Assembly: GCA_964636985.1 (NCBI GenBank)
Contig: CAZWSX010000008.1
Location: 1 to 64,000, forward strand
Origin: CAZWSX01 sp964636985
Lineage (GTDB): Bacteria > Planctomycetota > Planctomycetia > Pirellulales > Pirellulaceae
Length of the DNA stretch: 64,000 nucleotides
Reading direction: 5' to 3'
The translations under genes and the position numbers were made by a program. Below, one piece after another: positions 24,809 to 34,567 of the stretch (positions are counted from its first letter, which is position 1; each line of letters begins with the position of its first letter). The notes beneath the pieces are model-generated. The model had not been told where the DNA came from. It ran no database searches and saw only the letters and a list, made by a program, of their open reading frames with translations.

Positions 24809-25606
24809 CTACGGATCGTCTTCCACCGAGGCGATCACGCCCGCGTTAATGGCCTTGGGGCCTTCGCCGGTTGCCAGGATCAAGGCCCCGCTATCGTCGA
24901 TTCCCTTGCAGCGGCCGTGCGTCTCTTGCTGGCCTGAGAGTACGGTCACAATCTTTCCGGTCAGCCAACACCGCTTCCGAAAACGTTGCAGTACACCCTC
25001 TGCATTGCTGCTCAAAGCGCCCACGCGCTGGAGAATTTGGTTGGCAACCGATGCCACAATCTCCGTCATATCGAACGGGGCATTGGCGGCATCGCTCAAC
25101 GTGATCGCTCGCGCAGCGACGTCGGGAGGCGCCTCGACCAGCGAGTTGTTGATGTTGATGCCGACCCCGATCACCGCCCGTGAACCTGGCGCCGCGACTG
25201 ATTCGACCAGGATGCCACACAGTTTGCGGTCGTTGAGATAGACATCGTTCGGCCACTTCACGGCGAACGAGCCCTCTGCGTAGTGGTGCGCCAGAGACTC
25301 GGCGACAGCCACGCCCGTTGCGAGCGCGATTTGTCCACAGCGGGTGGGAGAGATTCCGAGAGCCGTGGGATCGACCACCAGCGAAAAAGTCGCCGCGCCC
25401 TCGCTAGACCACCAGCGGTTGCTGCCGCGTCCGCGCCCGCCCGTCTGGCGAGACGTAATGGCCAGAAATGGAACTGGCCGCTGCGTCTCCCGGGCCATCT
25501 CGAGGGCCCAGGTGTTGGTCGACTCGACCTCCGGCCGGTGCTCCAAGGCCACGTTCGCCAGCGACGCGGCCAGTGCCGAAAGGTCGTACGTAACCGAACC
25601 ATCCAT
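24809..25606 (-). CDS. birA: Biotin--protein ligase
   Basis: A 265-residue protein has the ligase motifs GRGRGSNRWW (about 58-67, adenylate-binding loop), KWPNDVYLNDRKLCGILVE (about 118-136) and GVGININN (about 147-154), plus a C-terminal small domain. It lacks the N-terminal HTH of bifunctional BirA, so it should be a ligase only and not a repressor. Such enzymes use ATP to activate biotin and attach it to a lysine of a carrier protein. It lies 15 bases from the end of pyruvate carboxylase on the same strand. The carboxylase has a biotin carrier domain and is therefore its likely substrate. Confidence 0.88.
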   Translation of the reverse strand: MDGSVTYDLSALAASLANVALEHRPEVESTNTWALEMARETQRPVPFLAITSRQTGGRGRGSNRWWSSEGAATFSLVVDPTALGISPTRCGQIALATGVAVAESLAHHYAEGSFAVKWPNDVYLNDRKLCGILVESVAAPGSRAVIGVGININNSLVEAPPDVAARAITLSDAANAPFDMTEIVASVANQILQRVGALSSNAEGVLQRFRKRCWLTGKIVTVLSGQQETHGRCKGIDDSGALILATGEGPKAINAGVIASVEDDP

Positions 25607-25621
25607 TGGCAGACCCGTCGG

Positions 25622-28600
25622 CTACTCGAACTTGAGAAGCAAATCGCCTGTTTCGATCTTGGTTCCCGGTTTTACCAGGATCTGCTTGATGGTTCCGTTG
25701 TGCGGCGCCGCGACCGTGGTTTCCATCTTCATCGCTTCGAGCGTCAGGAGCTTCTGCCCCTTCTCGACCACATCGCCCACCTTGACGGCCACGGTCACCA
25801 CCATGCCCGGCATACCGGCGCCGACTTGCTTGGGATCGGTGGTATCACACTTTTCGTTGCGGACGACGGTTGATTCGACCGATCGATCGACAATCGTAAC
25901 GTCGCGCGGTTGCCCGTTGAGCTCGAAAAAGACGGTCCGCGTTCCGTTCTCGTGAGGAACTCCAACCGTCAGGAATTTGACGATCAGCGTCTTCCCTTTT
26001 TCGATTTCGACGGCTGTTTCTTCGCCGGTTTCCATGGCGTACAGGAAGATCGGCGTCGCCAGCATGCTGGTGTCGCTGTACTGGTTTTGATGCTTGATGA
26101 AGTCGGTGAAGACCTTCGGATAGAGCAAGTACGAAACGACATCGCGCCGCTTCGGCTCGTGCCCCATCAGCTTGCGAACCGTCTCGGCGGAAGATTTGAA
26201 ATCGGCCGGGGCCAGGGTCGCGCCAGGTCGTGTGGTAACGGGAGTTTTTCCCTTGAGGATTCGACTCACCACGGCTGGCGGGAACCCACCCGGCGGCTGG
26301 CCCATCATCCCGCCAACAAGATCGACGATCGATTCGGGGAACGCGAGATCACGGTTACCGTTGACAATATCGTCTGCTGTCAGGTCGTTGTTGACCATGA
26401 ACAACGCCATGTCGCCGACCGCTTTGGAACTTGGCGTCACTTTGACGATGTCACCCAGCATTTGGTTAACGTCGCCGTACTTGGCGCACACTTCCGGCCA
26501 GCGATCCGCCAAGCCGAGTGAGCGGGCCTGGTGGTACAGATTGGTGTACTGGCCGCCCGGCATTTCGTGGTGATAAAGGTCGGCGGCGGCAGCGAGCGTG
26601 GGGCTCTCGAACGGCGTGTAAAACTCGCGCGCCGATCGCCAGTATTCAGAAATTTCCGTCAGTCGATCGGCATCCAGTTCTGTATCGCGATCCGTGAAGC
26701 GGAGCGATTCGACCAACGTGTTGATGTTGGGCTGCGAAGTACCACCCGACATCGATGCCATGGCGGCATCGGCGATATCGACGCCGTTTTCCGCGGCCTT
26801 CATGATCGCTCCGGCTTGGACGCCGGCGGTGTCATGGGTGTGGAAGTGAATCGGCAAGCCGACCTCTTCCTTGAGCGTCTTAACCAGCTTTTCAGCGGCG
26901 TAGGGCTTGCAAAGCCCCGCCATATCCTTGATCGCCAGGATGTGGGCACCTCGCTTAGCCAACTCCTTAGCGAGGTTGACGTAGTATTTCAGATCGTACT
27001 TGGTTCGCTTCGGATCGAGGATATCGCCCGTGTAGCAAACGGCGGCCTCGCAAATCCCACCGTGTTTGATAACGGCATCCATCGCGAGTTCGAGGTTGGG
27101 CAGGTAGTTGAGCGAGTCGAAGATCCGGAAGATGTCCATGCCGGCCTGGACCGCTTCTTCCACAAATGCTTCCACGACATTGTCGGGATAGCTGGTGTAG
27201 CCCACCGCATTCGACGAGCGATAGAGCATTTGGAAGAGGATGTTTGGAATCGCCTCGCGCATATCTGCCAGGCGTTGCCACGGGCATTCCTTGAGGAACC
27301 GCATCGACGTATCGAACGTCGCCCCGCCCCACATCTCCAGCGAAAACAGCTTCGGCGTGTTGTGAGCGTAGGCGCCAGCGATATTGAGCATGTCCTGGGT
27401 GCGGAGGCGGGTCGCCAAGAGCGACTGGTGGGCGTCGCGGAAAGTGGTATCGGTCAGCAGCAATCGCTTTTGATCGAGGATCCACTTCGAAAACTTTTCC
27501 GGCCCCAGTTCCTTGAGCTTGTCGCGCGTGCCGGGCGGCGGAGCCTTGTAACGATCGAACGCCGGAACCGGTACCGGATGGCGTCGAGTTGCCTTGGGTG
27601 CGCCCTTGACCAACTCGTTGCCGTTGACGGCGATTTCGCCGATGTACGAGAGTATCTTGCTCGCGCGGTCGCGGCGTTCAGGCAGCACGAACAGCTCAGG
27701 CGTTTCATCGATGAATCGCGTCGTGCAACCGCCGGCCAAAAACGTCGGATGAGTGACCAACTTGATCAAGAACGGGATGTTTGTTTTCACGCCGCGAATG
27801 CGGAACTCTTCCAAGCAACGTTGGACGCGCCGCGCCGCGTCGATAAAACGCCGCCCACGGGTTGTCACCTTGACGAGGAGCGAGTCGTAAAACGGGTTGA
27901 CGACGGCACCACTAAACGCCGTGCCGGCATCAAGCCGCACGCCCGGGCCGCTGGCCGAACGATAGTGCATCACGCGGCCGTAGTCGGGCAAAAAGCCGTT
28001 TGCGGCGTCTTCGGTAGTGACGCGGACTTGAATCGCAAAGCCGTTCACCTTGACCTCCGACTGAGAGCCAAGGCCGATCTCCGGATCGCTGAGAGGAACT
28101 CCCTGCGCGACGAGGATCTGCGATTTGACGATGTCAACCCCCGTCACTTCCTCGGTGACGGTGTGCTCGACCTGAATCCGCGGGTTGACTTCGATGAAGT
28201 AGTACTGGTTGGTATCGCGGTCGACCAGGAACTCGACCGTGCCTGCGGCGTAGTAATTGACTTCCTTGCCGATGTTAATCGCCGCCTGGCAAAGGCCTTC
28301 GACCACACTCGGATCGAGGTTGGGGCTCGGCGCCATTTCGACGACCTTTTGGTGCCGTCGCTGCACCGAGCAGTCGCGCTCGAACAAGTGGACGAGGTTG
28401 CCATGCTTATCGCCGAGCAACTGCACTTCGATGTGCCGCGCCTTGGAGATGAACTTTTCGATGAAGACATCGCTACTGCCGAACGCGTTCAGCGATTCGC
28501 GCTGGGCTTGTTCGAAGGCGGCTGGAAAATCCTTGGCCGATTGCACGACGCGCATCCCGCGGCCGCCGCCACCCTTGGCTGCTTTGAGGATGATCGGATA

Positions 28601-29065
28601 GGTCAACTTCTCGGCGGCGGCGAGACCTTCTTCCACCGACTGGAGCGAGGCCGCTGTTCCGCCCAGAATCGGCACGCCGATCTTCTTGGCAATGTTCCGC
28701 GCGAACGTCTTGTCCCCGAGTTGTTCGAGGGCCTCGATCGACGGGCCCACGAAGATGATTCCGTGCTTTTCGCAGGCCCGCGCCAGTTCGGGGTTCTCCG
28801 ACATGAAACCGTAGCCGGGGTGAATCGCATCGACGCCGTTTCGCGCGGCCAGTGCCGTGATCTTTTCGTAGTCGAGATACGCCTTGATCGGGATGCCCGG
28901 CTTGCCGATCTCGTAAGCTTCGTCGGCCTTAAATCGATGGAGAGCGAATCGATCCTCGTGCGTGTAAACAGCGACGGTCCGGATTCCGAGCTCGTGGGCA
29001 CTGCGAAAAACCCGAATGGCAATTTCGCTTCGGTTCGCAACAAGCAGTTTTTTGATTTTCTTCAT
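25622..29065 (-). CDS. pyc: Pyruvate carboxylase (single-chain)
   Basis: The 1147 residues are near the usual length of the single-chain enzyme (about 1150). In order: biotin carboxylase domain (about 1-460; KLLVANRSEIAIRV, ATP-grasp GGGGRGMRVV, FIEVNPRIQVEHTVTE), carboxyltransferase TIM barrel (about 535-815; LLTDTTFRDAHQSLLATR), a tetramerisation segment, and a C-terminal biotinyl domain with EAMKMET, whose Lys is biotinylated. The enzyme converts pyruvate and bicarbonate to oxaloacetate with ATP, refilling the citric-acid cycle. The gene precedes birA on the same strand. An unusual array of degenerate repeats lies just upstream. Confidence 0.95.
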   Translation of the reverse strand: MKKIKKLLVANRSEIAIRVFRSAHELGIRTVAVYTHEDRFALHRFKADEAYEIGKPGIPIKAYLDYEKITALAARNGVDAIHPGYGFMSENPELARACEKHGIIFVGPSIEALEQLGDKTFARNIAKKIGVPILGGTAASLQSVEEGLAAAEKLTYPIILKAAKGGGGRGMRVVQSAKDFPAAFEQAQRESLNAFGSSDVFIEKFISKARHIEVQLLGDKHGNLVHLFERDCSVQRRHQKVVEMAPSPNLDPSVVEGLCQAAINIGKEVNYYAAGTVEFLVDRDTNQYYFIEVNPRIQVEHTVTEEVTGVDIVKSQILVAQGVPLSDPEIGLGSQSEVKVNGFAIQVRVTTEDAANGFLPDYGRVMHYRSASGPGVRLDAGTAFSGAVVNPFYDSLLVKVTTRGRRFIDAARRVQRCLEEFRIRGVKTNIPFLIKLVTHPTFLAGGCTTRFIDETPELFVLPERRDRASKILSYIGEIAVNGNELVKGAPKATRRHPVPVPAFDRYKAPPPGTRDKLKELGPEKFSKWILDQKRLLLTDTTFRDAHQSLLATRLRTQDMLNIAGAYAHNTPKLFSLEMWGGATFDTSMRFLKECPWQRLADMREAIPNILFQMLYRSSNAVGYTSYPDNVVEAFVEEAVQAGMDIFRIFDSLNYLPNLELAMDAVIKHGGICEAAVCYTGDILDPKRTKYDLKYYVNLAKELAKRGAHILAIKDMAGLCKPYAAEKLVKTLKEEVGLPIHFHTHDTAGVQAGAIMKAAENGVDIADAAMASMSGGTSQPNINTLVESLRFTDRDTELDADRLTEISEYWRSAREFYTPFESPTLAAAADLYHHEMPGGQYTNLYHQARSLGLADRWPEVCAKYGDVNQMLGDIVKVTPSSKAVGDMALFMVNNDLTADDIVNGNRDLAFPESIVDLVGGMMGQPPGGFPPAVVSRILKGKTPVTTRPGATLAPADFKSSAETVRKLMGHEPKRRDVVSYLLYPKVFTDFIKHQNQYSDTSMLATPIFLYAMETGEETAVEIEKGKTLIVKFLTVGVPHENGTRTVFFELNGQPRDVTIVDRSVESTVVRNEKCDTTDPKQVGAGMPGMVVTVAVKVGDVVEKGQKLLTLEAMKMETTVAAPHNGTIKQILVKPGTKIETGDLLLKFE

Positions 29066-29466
29066 GCGAGCAAATAGAGATGGCTCAGTCCCCAGAACCT
29101 AGTCGCCTGTCCCGTTCTGGGAAGGAGCGCCATCGGGGAAGGAGCGCTGTCTAGGAGGGAACTCTGTTCGGGAAGGACCACCGTCTGGGAAGGATCACGT
29201 TTTGAAAGGAGACCCATCTCGCAGGGAACAACAAACGCCTTCCCGCCAAGGGCCAAAAAGTGCCGAAAGCGTGAAAAACGCACACTGTGGAGAGGGTGCG
29301 GAACGCCCAACTTACCAGCCGGGAGACACGCCTGGAAGTGGCTTCGATTCCACGCCACGCTGCTTTGAGAGGGGGCGAAACGCCAGTAGCAGATTTGGCG
29401 AATATTACGGCCAGCGGACAAACATTTCGCCCGTCGTAATATTTCGCCGCGCTGGACGATTTCGAC
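29066..29466. other. Leader region of pyc with degenerate tandem repeats
   Basis: The 400 bases between pyc and the zinc-ribbon gene at 29467 contain no convincing gene. The part nearest pyc (29117-29232) holds the repeat array listed separately. The promoter of pyc is expected in the rest; no clear -35/-10 was identified. Confidence 0.4.
29117..29232. repeat. Degenerate tandem array, about seven units of 15-18 bases
   Basis: Consecutive plus-strand units read CTGGGAAGGAGCGCCAT, CGGGGAAGGAGCGCTGT, CTAGGAGGGAACTCTGTT, CGGGAAGGACCACCGT, CTGGGAAGGATCACGTTT, TGAAAGGAGACCCAT and CTCGCAGGGAACAAC. The core GGGAAGGA is shared by units 1, 2, 4 and 5 and is degenerate in units 3, 6 and 7. On the pyc (minus) strand the core is TCCTTCCC, so the leader mRNA would contain a repeated pyrimidine-rich motif. 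Confidence 0.55.
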
Positions 29467-29886
29467 TCAGGAGCGCGCTTTGACCGAGCAATCGGGACAA
29501 AAGAGCAAAGCCTCGGATGCGGCCGCCATCCATCCAGCATCAATGGCTCGAACCGCCGCGACGCGCGCCCATCGCAAGGGATCTTGGTCGCGCAGCCCTT
29601 TGATATCGTCGGTGTCGAGTACAGTCCGGCAATGAGCGCAGCGGGCTGAAAGGAGGAACCAGATCGTATCCGTGATTTCTTGGCTGGAGTGGGTGAGCTG
29701 ATAGAGCGCGGGATCGACCGGTTCCGTCAGTTCGGAACGCGGTCGCCTGCTGTAAGCGCTTGGGAGTTCGATCGGATCGATCATCGGAGCCGGATCGAAC
29801 GGCTCGTCGAATTCGACCGCGTCGAATGGAATCCGTTCGTCGTCCGAATCACGAGGCGGAAACGGTTCGTCTCCCGGCTTGATCAC
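29467..29886 (-). CDS. Small protein with paired CxxC motifs
   Basis: A 139-residue protein has an acidic, Pro-rich N-terminal half. The C-terminal half has CAHC (about 83-86), preceded by a Cys at 82 or so, and CPDC near the C-terminus. The two CxxC pairs could bind one zinc ion as a zinc ribbon. No signal peptide. The function is unknown; a protein- or nucleic-acid-binding role is possible. Confidence 0.6.
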   Translation of the reverse strand: MIKPGDEPFPPRDSDDERIPFDAVEFDEPFDPAPMIDPIELPSAYSRRPRSELTEPVDPALYQLTHSSQEITDTIWFLLSARCAHCRTVLDTDDIKGLRDQDPLRWARVAAVRAIDAGWMAAASEALLFCPDCSVKARS

Positions 29887-29995
29887 GTGGCGGTCCTAAG
29901 ACGGTGGCACCTTCAAGGCGACGATTGACTTCTGCAGCCATTCTACTCAGGCGTATCAACGAAATCAGCCAATTGGCGCGCCGTGCGGACTGCGG

Positions 29996-30349
29996 TTACC
30001 CGACGCGGCTTGAGAATCGTTCGTAGCTCGATTCGTCCGATAGCCGTGAGGGAAGCGATTCGCCGCGCAACTCGGCCCGCCGCCGGCGGTGCTCCATCGA
30101 AAGCTTTTCGAGGTGCACGAGCTCCTCCAAAAAGTCGAGCCGAGCACGGACGTCGATCGCCATCTCGTGATCCAGCAAACAGGCGCGGATCAAAAACATC
30201 AGTCCGGAGAAAATGGAAACCGCGGAGAAGACACTCACCCAAACTCCGAGCTGCCGGAGGAGGTCACTGTCGCTGTTAAGGCAAATGGCGGCCCCAGCAG
30301 CAAAAATAGCACCAGCCAAAATGATGATCGCGGCAGGCGTCTGTTTCAT
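29996..30349 (-). CDS. Small two-helix membrane protein with charged tail
   Basis: A 117-residue protein has two transmembrane helices (about 6-24 and 35-57) and then a charged, helical cytoplasmic tail rich in Arg and Glu (about 62-117, LDFLEELVHLEKLSMEHRRR). No domain recognised. It lies upstream of the CxxC-motif gene on the same strand. Confidence 0.6.
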   Translation of the reverse strand: MKQTPAAIIILAGAIFAAGAAICLNSDSDLLRQLGVWVSVFSAVSIFSGLMFLIRACLLDHEMAIDVRARLDFLEELVHLEKLSMEHRRRRAELRGESLPSRLSDESSYERFSSRVG

Positions 30350-30701
30350 CTTCGACTCCCTTCGTCGTGTTGATTTCGAAATCGGCGGGGCCAGTCAACG
30401 CGCTTGTTGCTGTGGTCGAGCCCGATCGCGGTCGGTTTTCTGGAAGTGTAGCCAAGCAGGGTAAGGCAGAGAAGACGAACTTCCCGATTTGTGGGACGAC
30501 GATAGCACGATGGGTTGCTCGCTGAGCGACCAAAGACAGGCGGCGTGCAGAGCTGACTACGCGCAAGTTCGTCACCTGGTCTTTGACGTGGTCCAAAACC
30601 ATACCTTCTGCCTATAATTGGCCGGTTTTTCGCAGGAAGAGCGCGCCGCAAGCGAGGCGGACTTCGCTCACAGGCAATTCGTATAAGACACGGCCGTCGT
30701 C
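30350..30701. other. Divergent intergenic region
   Basis: About 350 bases lie between a minus-strand gene (29996) and the 1260-codon plus-strand gene. Promoters for both are expected. I saw no gene, hairpin or repeat that I could support. Confidence 0.3.
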
Positions 30702-33700
30702 ATGCTTGGACATGGATGTCCACCGCGACTCCTTTTGCTGCGCGCTATCTCCGCGCGAAGGGAGAGCCTACGCGCGGCGGGTTTCTGGCTGGCGCGACTT
30801 TTAGTTGCGGTCGTTCTGCTGAGTTGCTTCGCACCGCTCGCCCTTGCCGTCGACTCTTCACAGTGGCACGTGCGGATCAACTGGTCGTGCGATCAGCCTG
30901 CCGGCTATCATGGCACGCTCTCGATACCCGGTGGCGAAATTGTCTCGGTTACTTCTTTGGCAACCGAGACCGACTCACCGGGTGCCATTCGCCTGGCGGA
31001 CTCCAAAACGGTGCAGGTTGCGCCGCGCTTGATGCGAACCCACGACGGGTGCGACCTGGTGGTTCGAGGCAAGGCCACCGATAAGATCGAGATCGATCTG
31101 GCGGCCGCGGGGCGCGAGAGCATCCAGTTGGAAGTGCCGCTAAGCGAACTGCTGGAACACACCTACCAGAAGCCGTTCCAGCGAGGAGCTGTTCAGTTCA
31201 GCATCACGCGCTTGGCTAACGATACCATTCGGGTCGTTCCGCGTGGTCGAAGCCTTGTGTTCAGCCCAGGCGATCAGATTGCGACGAATGTCGTCGTTGC
31301 CCATTTGCCAGGGAAGCCCCAAGCCGCGACGCTCCACGTGCGTTTGCAGGATGCCGCCGGTGCTGAACTTTGGAACCGCGAGGAGGAACTCCGGTTCGGC
31401 GGCAACGACGAAAGCGATGGCGTCGACGTTTCGTTTGCGGCGCCAAAAGAGCCGGGCATCTACGAAGTGCTCCTCTCGGTGTTTCCCAAGCGGGCCATTC
31501 CTCTCCCCCGCCGTACGGCAGCGGCCAAGCGGCGCGTTCAATTCATCGTCGTCGACGCACGACCGCCGACGAACGAATCCTCGAGCATGGCGCTTCGCGA
31601 TGTTCGGACCGACGAAGGAACCGTGCTCGGCGAGATCGACTTGGCCAATCCACGGTGGTGGGAGCGAATCGCGCGTCTGCCGACGTCAAAGGTCTTCGTG
31701 GGAAGTCGCAACGGCCCTGTCGCGAGCGGCACGACATCGATTTTGAACCACGAAGGAATCGATTGGCTAGGAATCAGCCCCGGACAATGGCAGGCATGTC
31801 CGCTCCCGGTCGGAAAGGCAACGGGCCCTTTGGTGCTGGAACTCGCTCTGGCTCCTAATTTGCCCGCGGACGTGGGCATTGCGATTGTTGAACCCAACGG
31901 CGGAGGCGAGAGTCCTACGCTCTTATGCGAGCGGCGCATTCAGATCGACGATTGGCACCGTTTGGACGACTCGCAACCCCATCGCGTGCGAATCCCTTTT
32001 TGGCCTGGAGCGAAAGGAACTTGGGTTCTCCTCACGAACCGCGATTCGAACAAGAACGCTTTGATCGGCAAGATGTCGGTCCGAGTCGCCGAAGGAATGG
32101 CCGCGACGCCGGCCGGCAACGACGGCCGCACGGCTTGGCTCTTCGTTGAGCGGCCATGGCTGGCTCGCGATATGTCGGCGCCCGATGTGATCGATCCGAC
32201 GACCAAACGAGTCGTCGACGACTGGAACACCTGGCGCATCGCTGCCGAACGCCTTGTAGACCACGTGAAGCGAAGCGGCGCGAACGGCGCCGTGATCACG
32301 CTTGCGGCAGATGGGGGAAGCTTGTTCCCGTGCGACGCTCTGGCGCCGTCGCCCCGTCTGGAGCGAAGTGCGAGTGGCGATGCCAGCGATCCGGTTCGCA
32401 AGGACATTCTGGAGCTGTTGCTGCGGACGTTTGATCGCGAAGGCCTGCGGCTGATTCCTGCGATCACGTTTAACGGAACGTTACCCGGCGCCGAACGGAA
32501 AGGAATGTCGGGTGTACCGTCAGAAGGGGGGCGATACTATGATCCTCTCGATCCGGAATGGCAAAAAAGCGTTCGCGATGTTCTCATCGAGGTCGCCAAG
32601 AATTACGGGCGTCACCCATCGTTTTCCGGCATTGCATTGAATTTGCAACGCGACGTCCCCCTTTGCTTTATCTCAACCGACGAAGGGGCGGAGACACCCG
32701 TTGGCCTTGAGTTCGCGGCTAATCGCTGGGAAGCATCGGAAGACGGCGTTGCGAACGAACCCACGTCGCGCCGCCGCGCCTGGCATGCGTGGCGCGCACG
32801 CAAGCATGCGAGGTGGCTTGCGTCGTTGGCGCGTGAAGTTCAGAGTCATGCCCCGTCGGCGCGTTTGCTCCCCGCCTTGAGGACCGAAGTCTTGGTTTCG
32901 GCGACGCAACGCCCCGAAGGGGTTGCGATGTCGATCGATGACCAGGCTCTGATGGCCGCGGGATGGTTTCCCGACGAAGCCGACGCCCCCCTGCGATGGA
33001 TCATTCCGCCTCAAAATGTCGATCCCTTCGATTTGGGAGACGCACACTCGGGAAGTGGTGAATCGGCTTCTTTCGCGATGGGGGACTTGCGCCCGACGAT
33101 GATTCTCAACGGCGAGACGTGGGAATCGAAGAATCCTTTCGGCGCCATGAAGAGCCATTCGTACGTTGCCTCGCAAGCGGTTGCGGTCGGTTCGCAGGCC
33201 CGCCGCTCGCTTGCTGTGAACATGGCGTCCCTGGATCAGGAAGAGTGGTTCTTCGGCGGTGGCATTGTGCCGCTTGGCGATCAGTCGGAGGTTCGCCCTG
33301 CCCTGCTCGCGCTTCGAAATCTGCCGCCGATGCCTCTTTCCTACATATCGCCGGAAGATGCCGACCAGACGCGCCTGGCCGTGATTCGCTCGGGCGAGGC
33401 CGATGGTTACACCTATTGGTCCCTCATCAACGCCGCTCCTTGGCCGCAGGACTTTTCCATCGAGTTTGCGTCTGGGCAGGGATTCGTTCTGGAACGCTTA
33501 GGCGACGGAGCGAAACTCGAGACGATCGACGAATCGAGCGGCGTGAATAACTGGACCGCCCGGTTGCAAGGGTATGAAATCATCACCTTGAGAGCCGAGG
33601 GCTCCCACATCCTGGAGCGCTGGTCCGCCCGGTCGGACGAAAAGACAGGCGAGACGTTGCGGCAATGGGTTCGTGATGTTCGCCAGAGATTGCCCAACAT

Positions 33701-34484
33701 CCGGGACCCGCATGCGATCGACGTCATCTCCAACGCCGGGTTCGAAACGCCGGCGTTAAAAGGGATGCCGCCCGGCTGGGCTATTTCCGAGGGCGCGCAC
33801 GTCGGCGTGGAGATCGACGATCGCGGTCCCTACGAAGGGAAGCAGTCTCTGCACTTGATCAACAGGACGCCGAAAAGCGATCCCACGGCCGTGGCGTGGA
33901 TTCGAAGTTCCGATTTCGAGCCCCCGCCCACGCGTCGCATTGCGGTGACGGTTTGGATGCGCACGGCCAGCGACAACGCGCAGCCTACGGTTCGAATCGC
34001 CTTCGACGGGCGATACCAGGGGCGCGGCTACTACCGCTGGGCTAATGTGGGCAAGAGCGAGGATGGCTCGGCGTCGAATCCCCTGTCAACGCAGTGGAAG
34101 AAATACGTTTTCGCTCTGGAGGGTTTGCCGGAACAAGGGTTGAGCGATTTGCAAGTCGGCTTCGATTTGATCGGTCCTGGAGAAGTGTGGATCGATCATG
34201 TTGAACTGTTCGATGTGTGGGTAAATGAGCGCGAGTTCGACCATCTCACGCGCTCGGCGGCGCTCGCCGAACTTCAAATCGAACGGGGCCACTACGACCA
34301 CTGCTGCCGGTTTCTAGCCAGCCCGTGGCCCGACTTCCTGCGGCGCAGCGGTGGAATCAAGCGCGAGCCGGACGATGCCCAATCGAAATCAGCCAGCGCC
34401 GGAAAGACGCCTGCCAAGACCTCCAACCGTCCCGGCATGATGGAGCGATTCAAAGGGTTGGTGCCTAGGCTGAAACGGAAGTAG
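30702..34484 (+). CDS. Large exported GHL10-like protein with C-terminal carbohydrate-binding-like domain
   Basis: This 1260-residue protein has a long signal peptide (hydrophobic about 27-48, cut near ALA-V). Residues 50-500 are beta-rich with no clear family. Residues 500-860 look like a TIM barrel of the GHL10/DUF187 kind: LVDHVKRSGANGAVITLAAD, GLRLIPAITFNGTLPG, YYDPLDPEWQKSVRDVLIEV and HPSFSGIALNLQRD. Residues 1015-1170 resemble a carbohydrate-binding beta sandwich (VISNAGFETPALKGMPPGW ... GPGEVWIDHVELFDVW). It ends in a basic, Lys/Ser-rich tail. It probably acts on a polysaccharide outside the cell; the activity is not proven by visible catalytic residues. Confidence 0.7.
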   Translation: MLGHGCPPRLLLLRAISARRESLRAAGFWLARLLVAVVLLSCFAPLALAVDSSQWHVRINWSCDQPAGYHGTLSIPGGEIVSVTSLATETDSPGAIRLADSKTVQVAPRLMRTHDGCDLVVRGKATDKIEIDLAAAGRESIQLEVPLSELLEHTYQKPFQRGAVQFSITRLANDTIRVVPRGRSLVFSPGDQIATNVVVAHLPGKPQAATLHVRLQDAAGAELWNREEELRFGGNDESDGVDVSFAAPKEPGIYEVLLSVFPKRAIPLPRRTAAAKRRVQFIVVDARPPTNESSSMALRDVRTDEGTVLGEIDLANPRWWERIARLPTSKVFVGSRNGPVASGTTSILNHEGIDWLGISPGQWQACPLPVGKATGPLVLELALAPNLPADVGIAIVEPNGGGESPTLLCERRIQIDDWHRLDDSQPHRVRIPFWPGAKGTWVLLTNRDSNKNALIGKMSVRVAEGMAATPAGNDGRTAWLFVERPWLARDMSAPDVIDPTTKRVVDDWNTWRIAAERLVDHVKRSGANGAVITLAADGGSLFPCDALAPSPRLERSASGDASDPVRKDILELLLRTFDREGLRLIPAITFNGTLPGAERKGMSGVPSEGGRYYDPLDPEWQKSVRDVLIEVAKNYGRHPSFSGIALNLQRDVPLCFISTDEGAETPVGLEFAANRWEASEDGVANEPTSRRRAWHAWRARKHARWLASLAREVQSHAPSARLLPALRTEVLVSATQRPEGVAMSIDDQALMAAGWFPDEADAPLRWIIPPQNVDPFDLGDAHSGSGESASFAMGDLRPTMILNGETWESKNPFGAMKSHSYVASQAVAVGSQARRSLAVNMASLDQEEWFFGGGIVPLGDQSEVRPALLALRNLPPMPLSYISPEDADQTRLAVIRSGEADGYTYWSLINAAPWPQDFSIEFASGQGFVLERLGDGAKLETIDESSGVNNWTARLQGYEIITLRAEGSHILERWSARSDEKTGETLRQWVRDVRQRLPNIRDPHAIDVISNAGFETPALKGMPPGWAISEGAHVGVEIDDRGPYEGKQSLHLINRTPKSDPTAVAWIRSSDFEPPPTRRIAVTVWMRTASDNAQPTVRIAFDGRYQGRGYYRWANVGKSEDGSASNPLSTQWKKYVFALEGLPEQGLSDLQVGFDLIGPGEVWIDHVELFDVWVNEREFDHLTRSAALAELQIERGHYDHCCRFLASPWPDFLRRSGGIKREPDDAQSKSASAGKTPAKTSNRPGMMERFKGLVPRLKRK

Positions 34485-34497
34485 GAGCAGTCCGTAG

Positions 34498-34518
34498 CCG
34501 CACTCGCCAAGAGTGCGG
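34498..34518. terminator. Hairpin between convergent genes
   Basis: A perfect 8-bp stem CCGCACTC/GAGTGCGG with loop GCCAA lies between the stop codons of the GHL10-like and ceramidase-family genes. It has no T run, so it may be a bidirectional transcription-stop or processing hairpin. Confidence 0.45.
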
Positions 34519-34567
34519 AGGCCCGTAAAACGACATCGATTCTTACGCTCTGGCGATCCAAAAGGCA

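Noticed and set aside
26531..29077. An 848-codon open frame on the plus strand opposite pyruvate carboxylase
   Set aside because: It is antisense to a certain gene and results from the codon bias of the G+C-rich coding strand; the translation shows no domain and no membrane or signal features.
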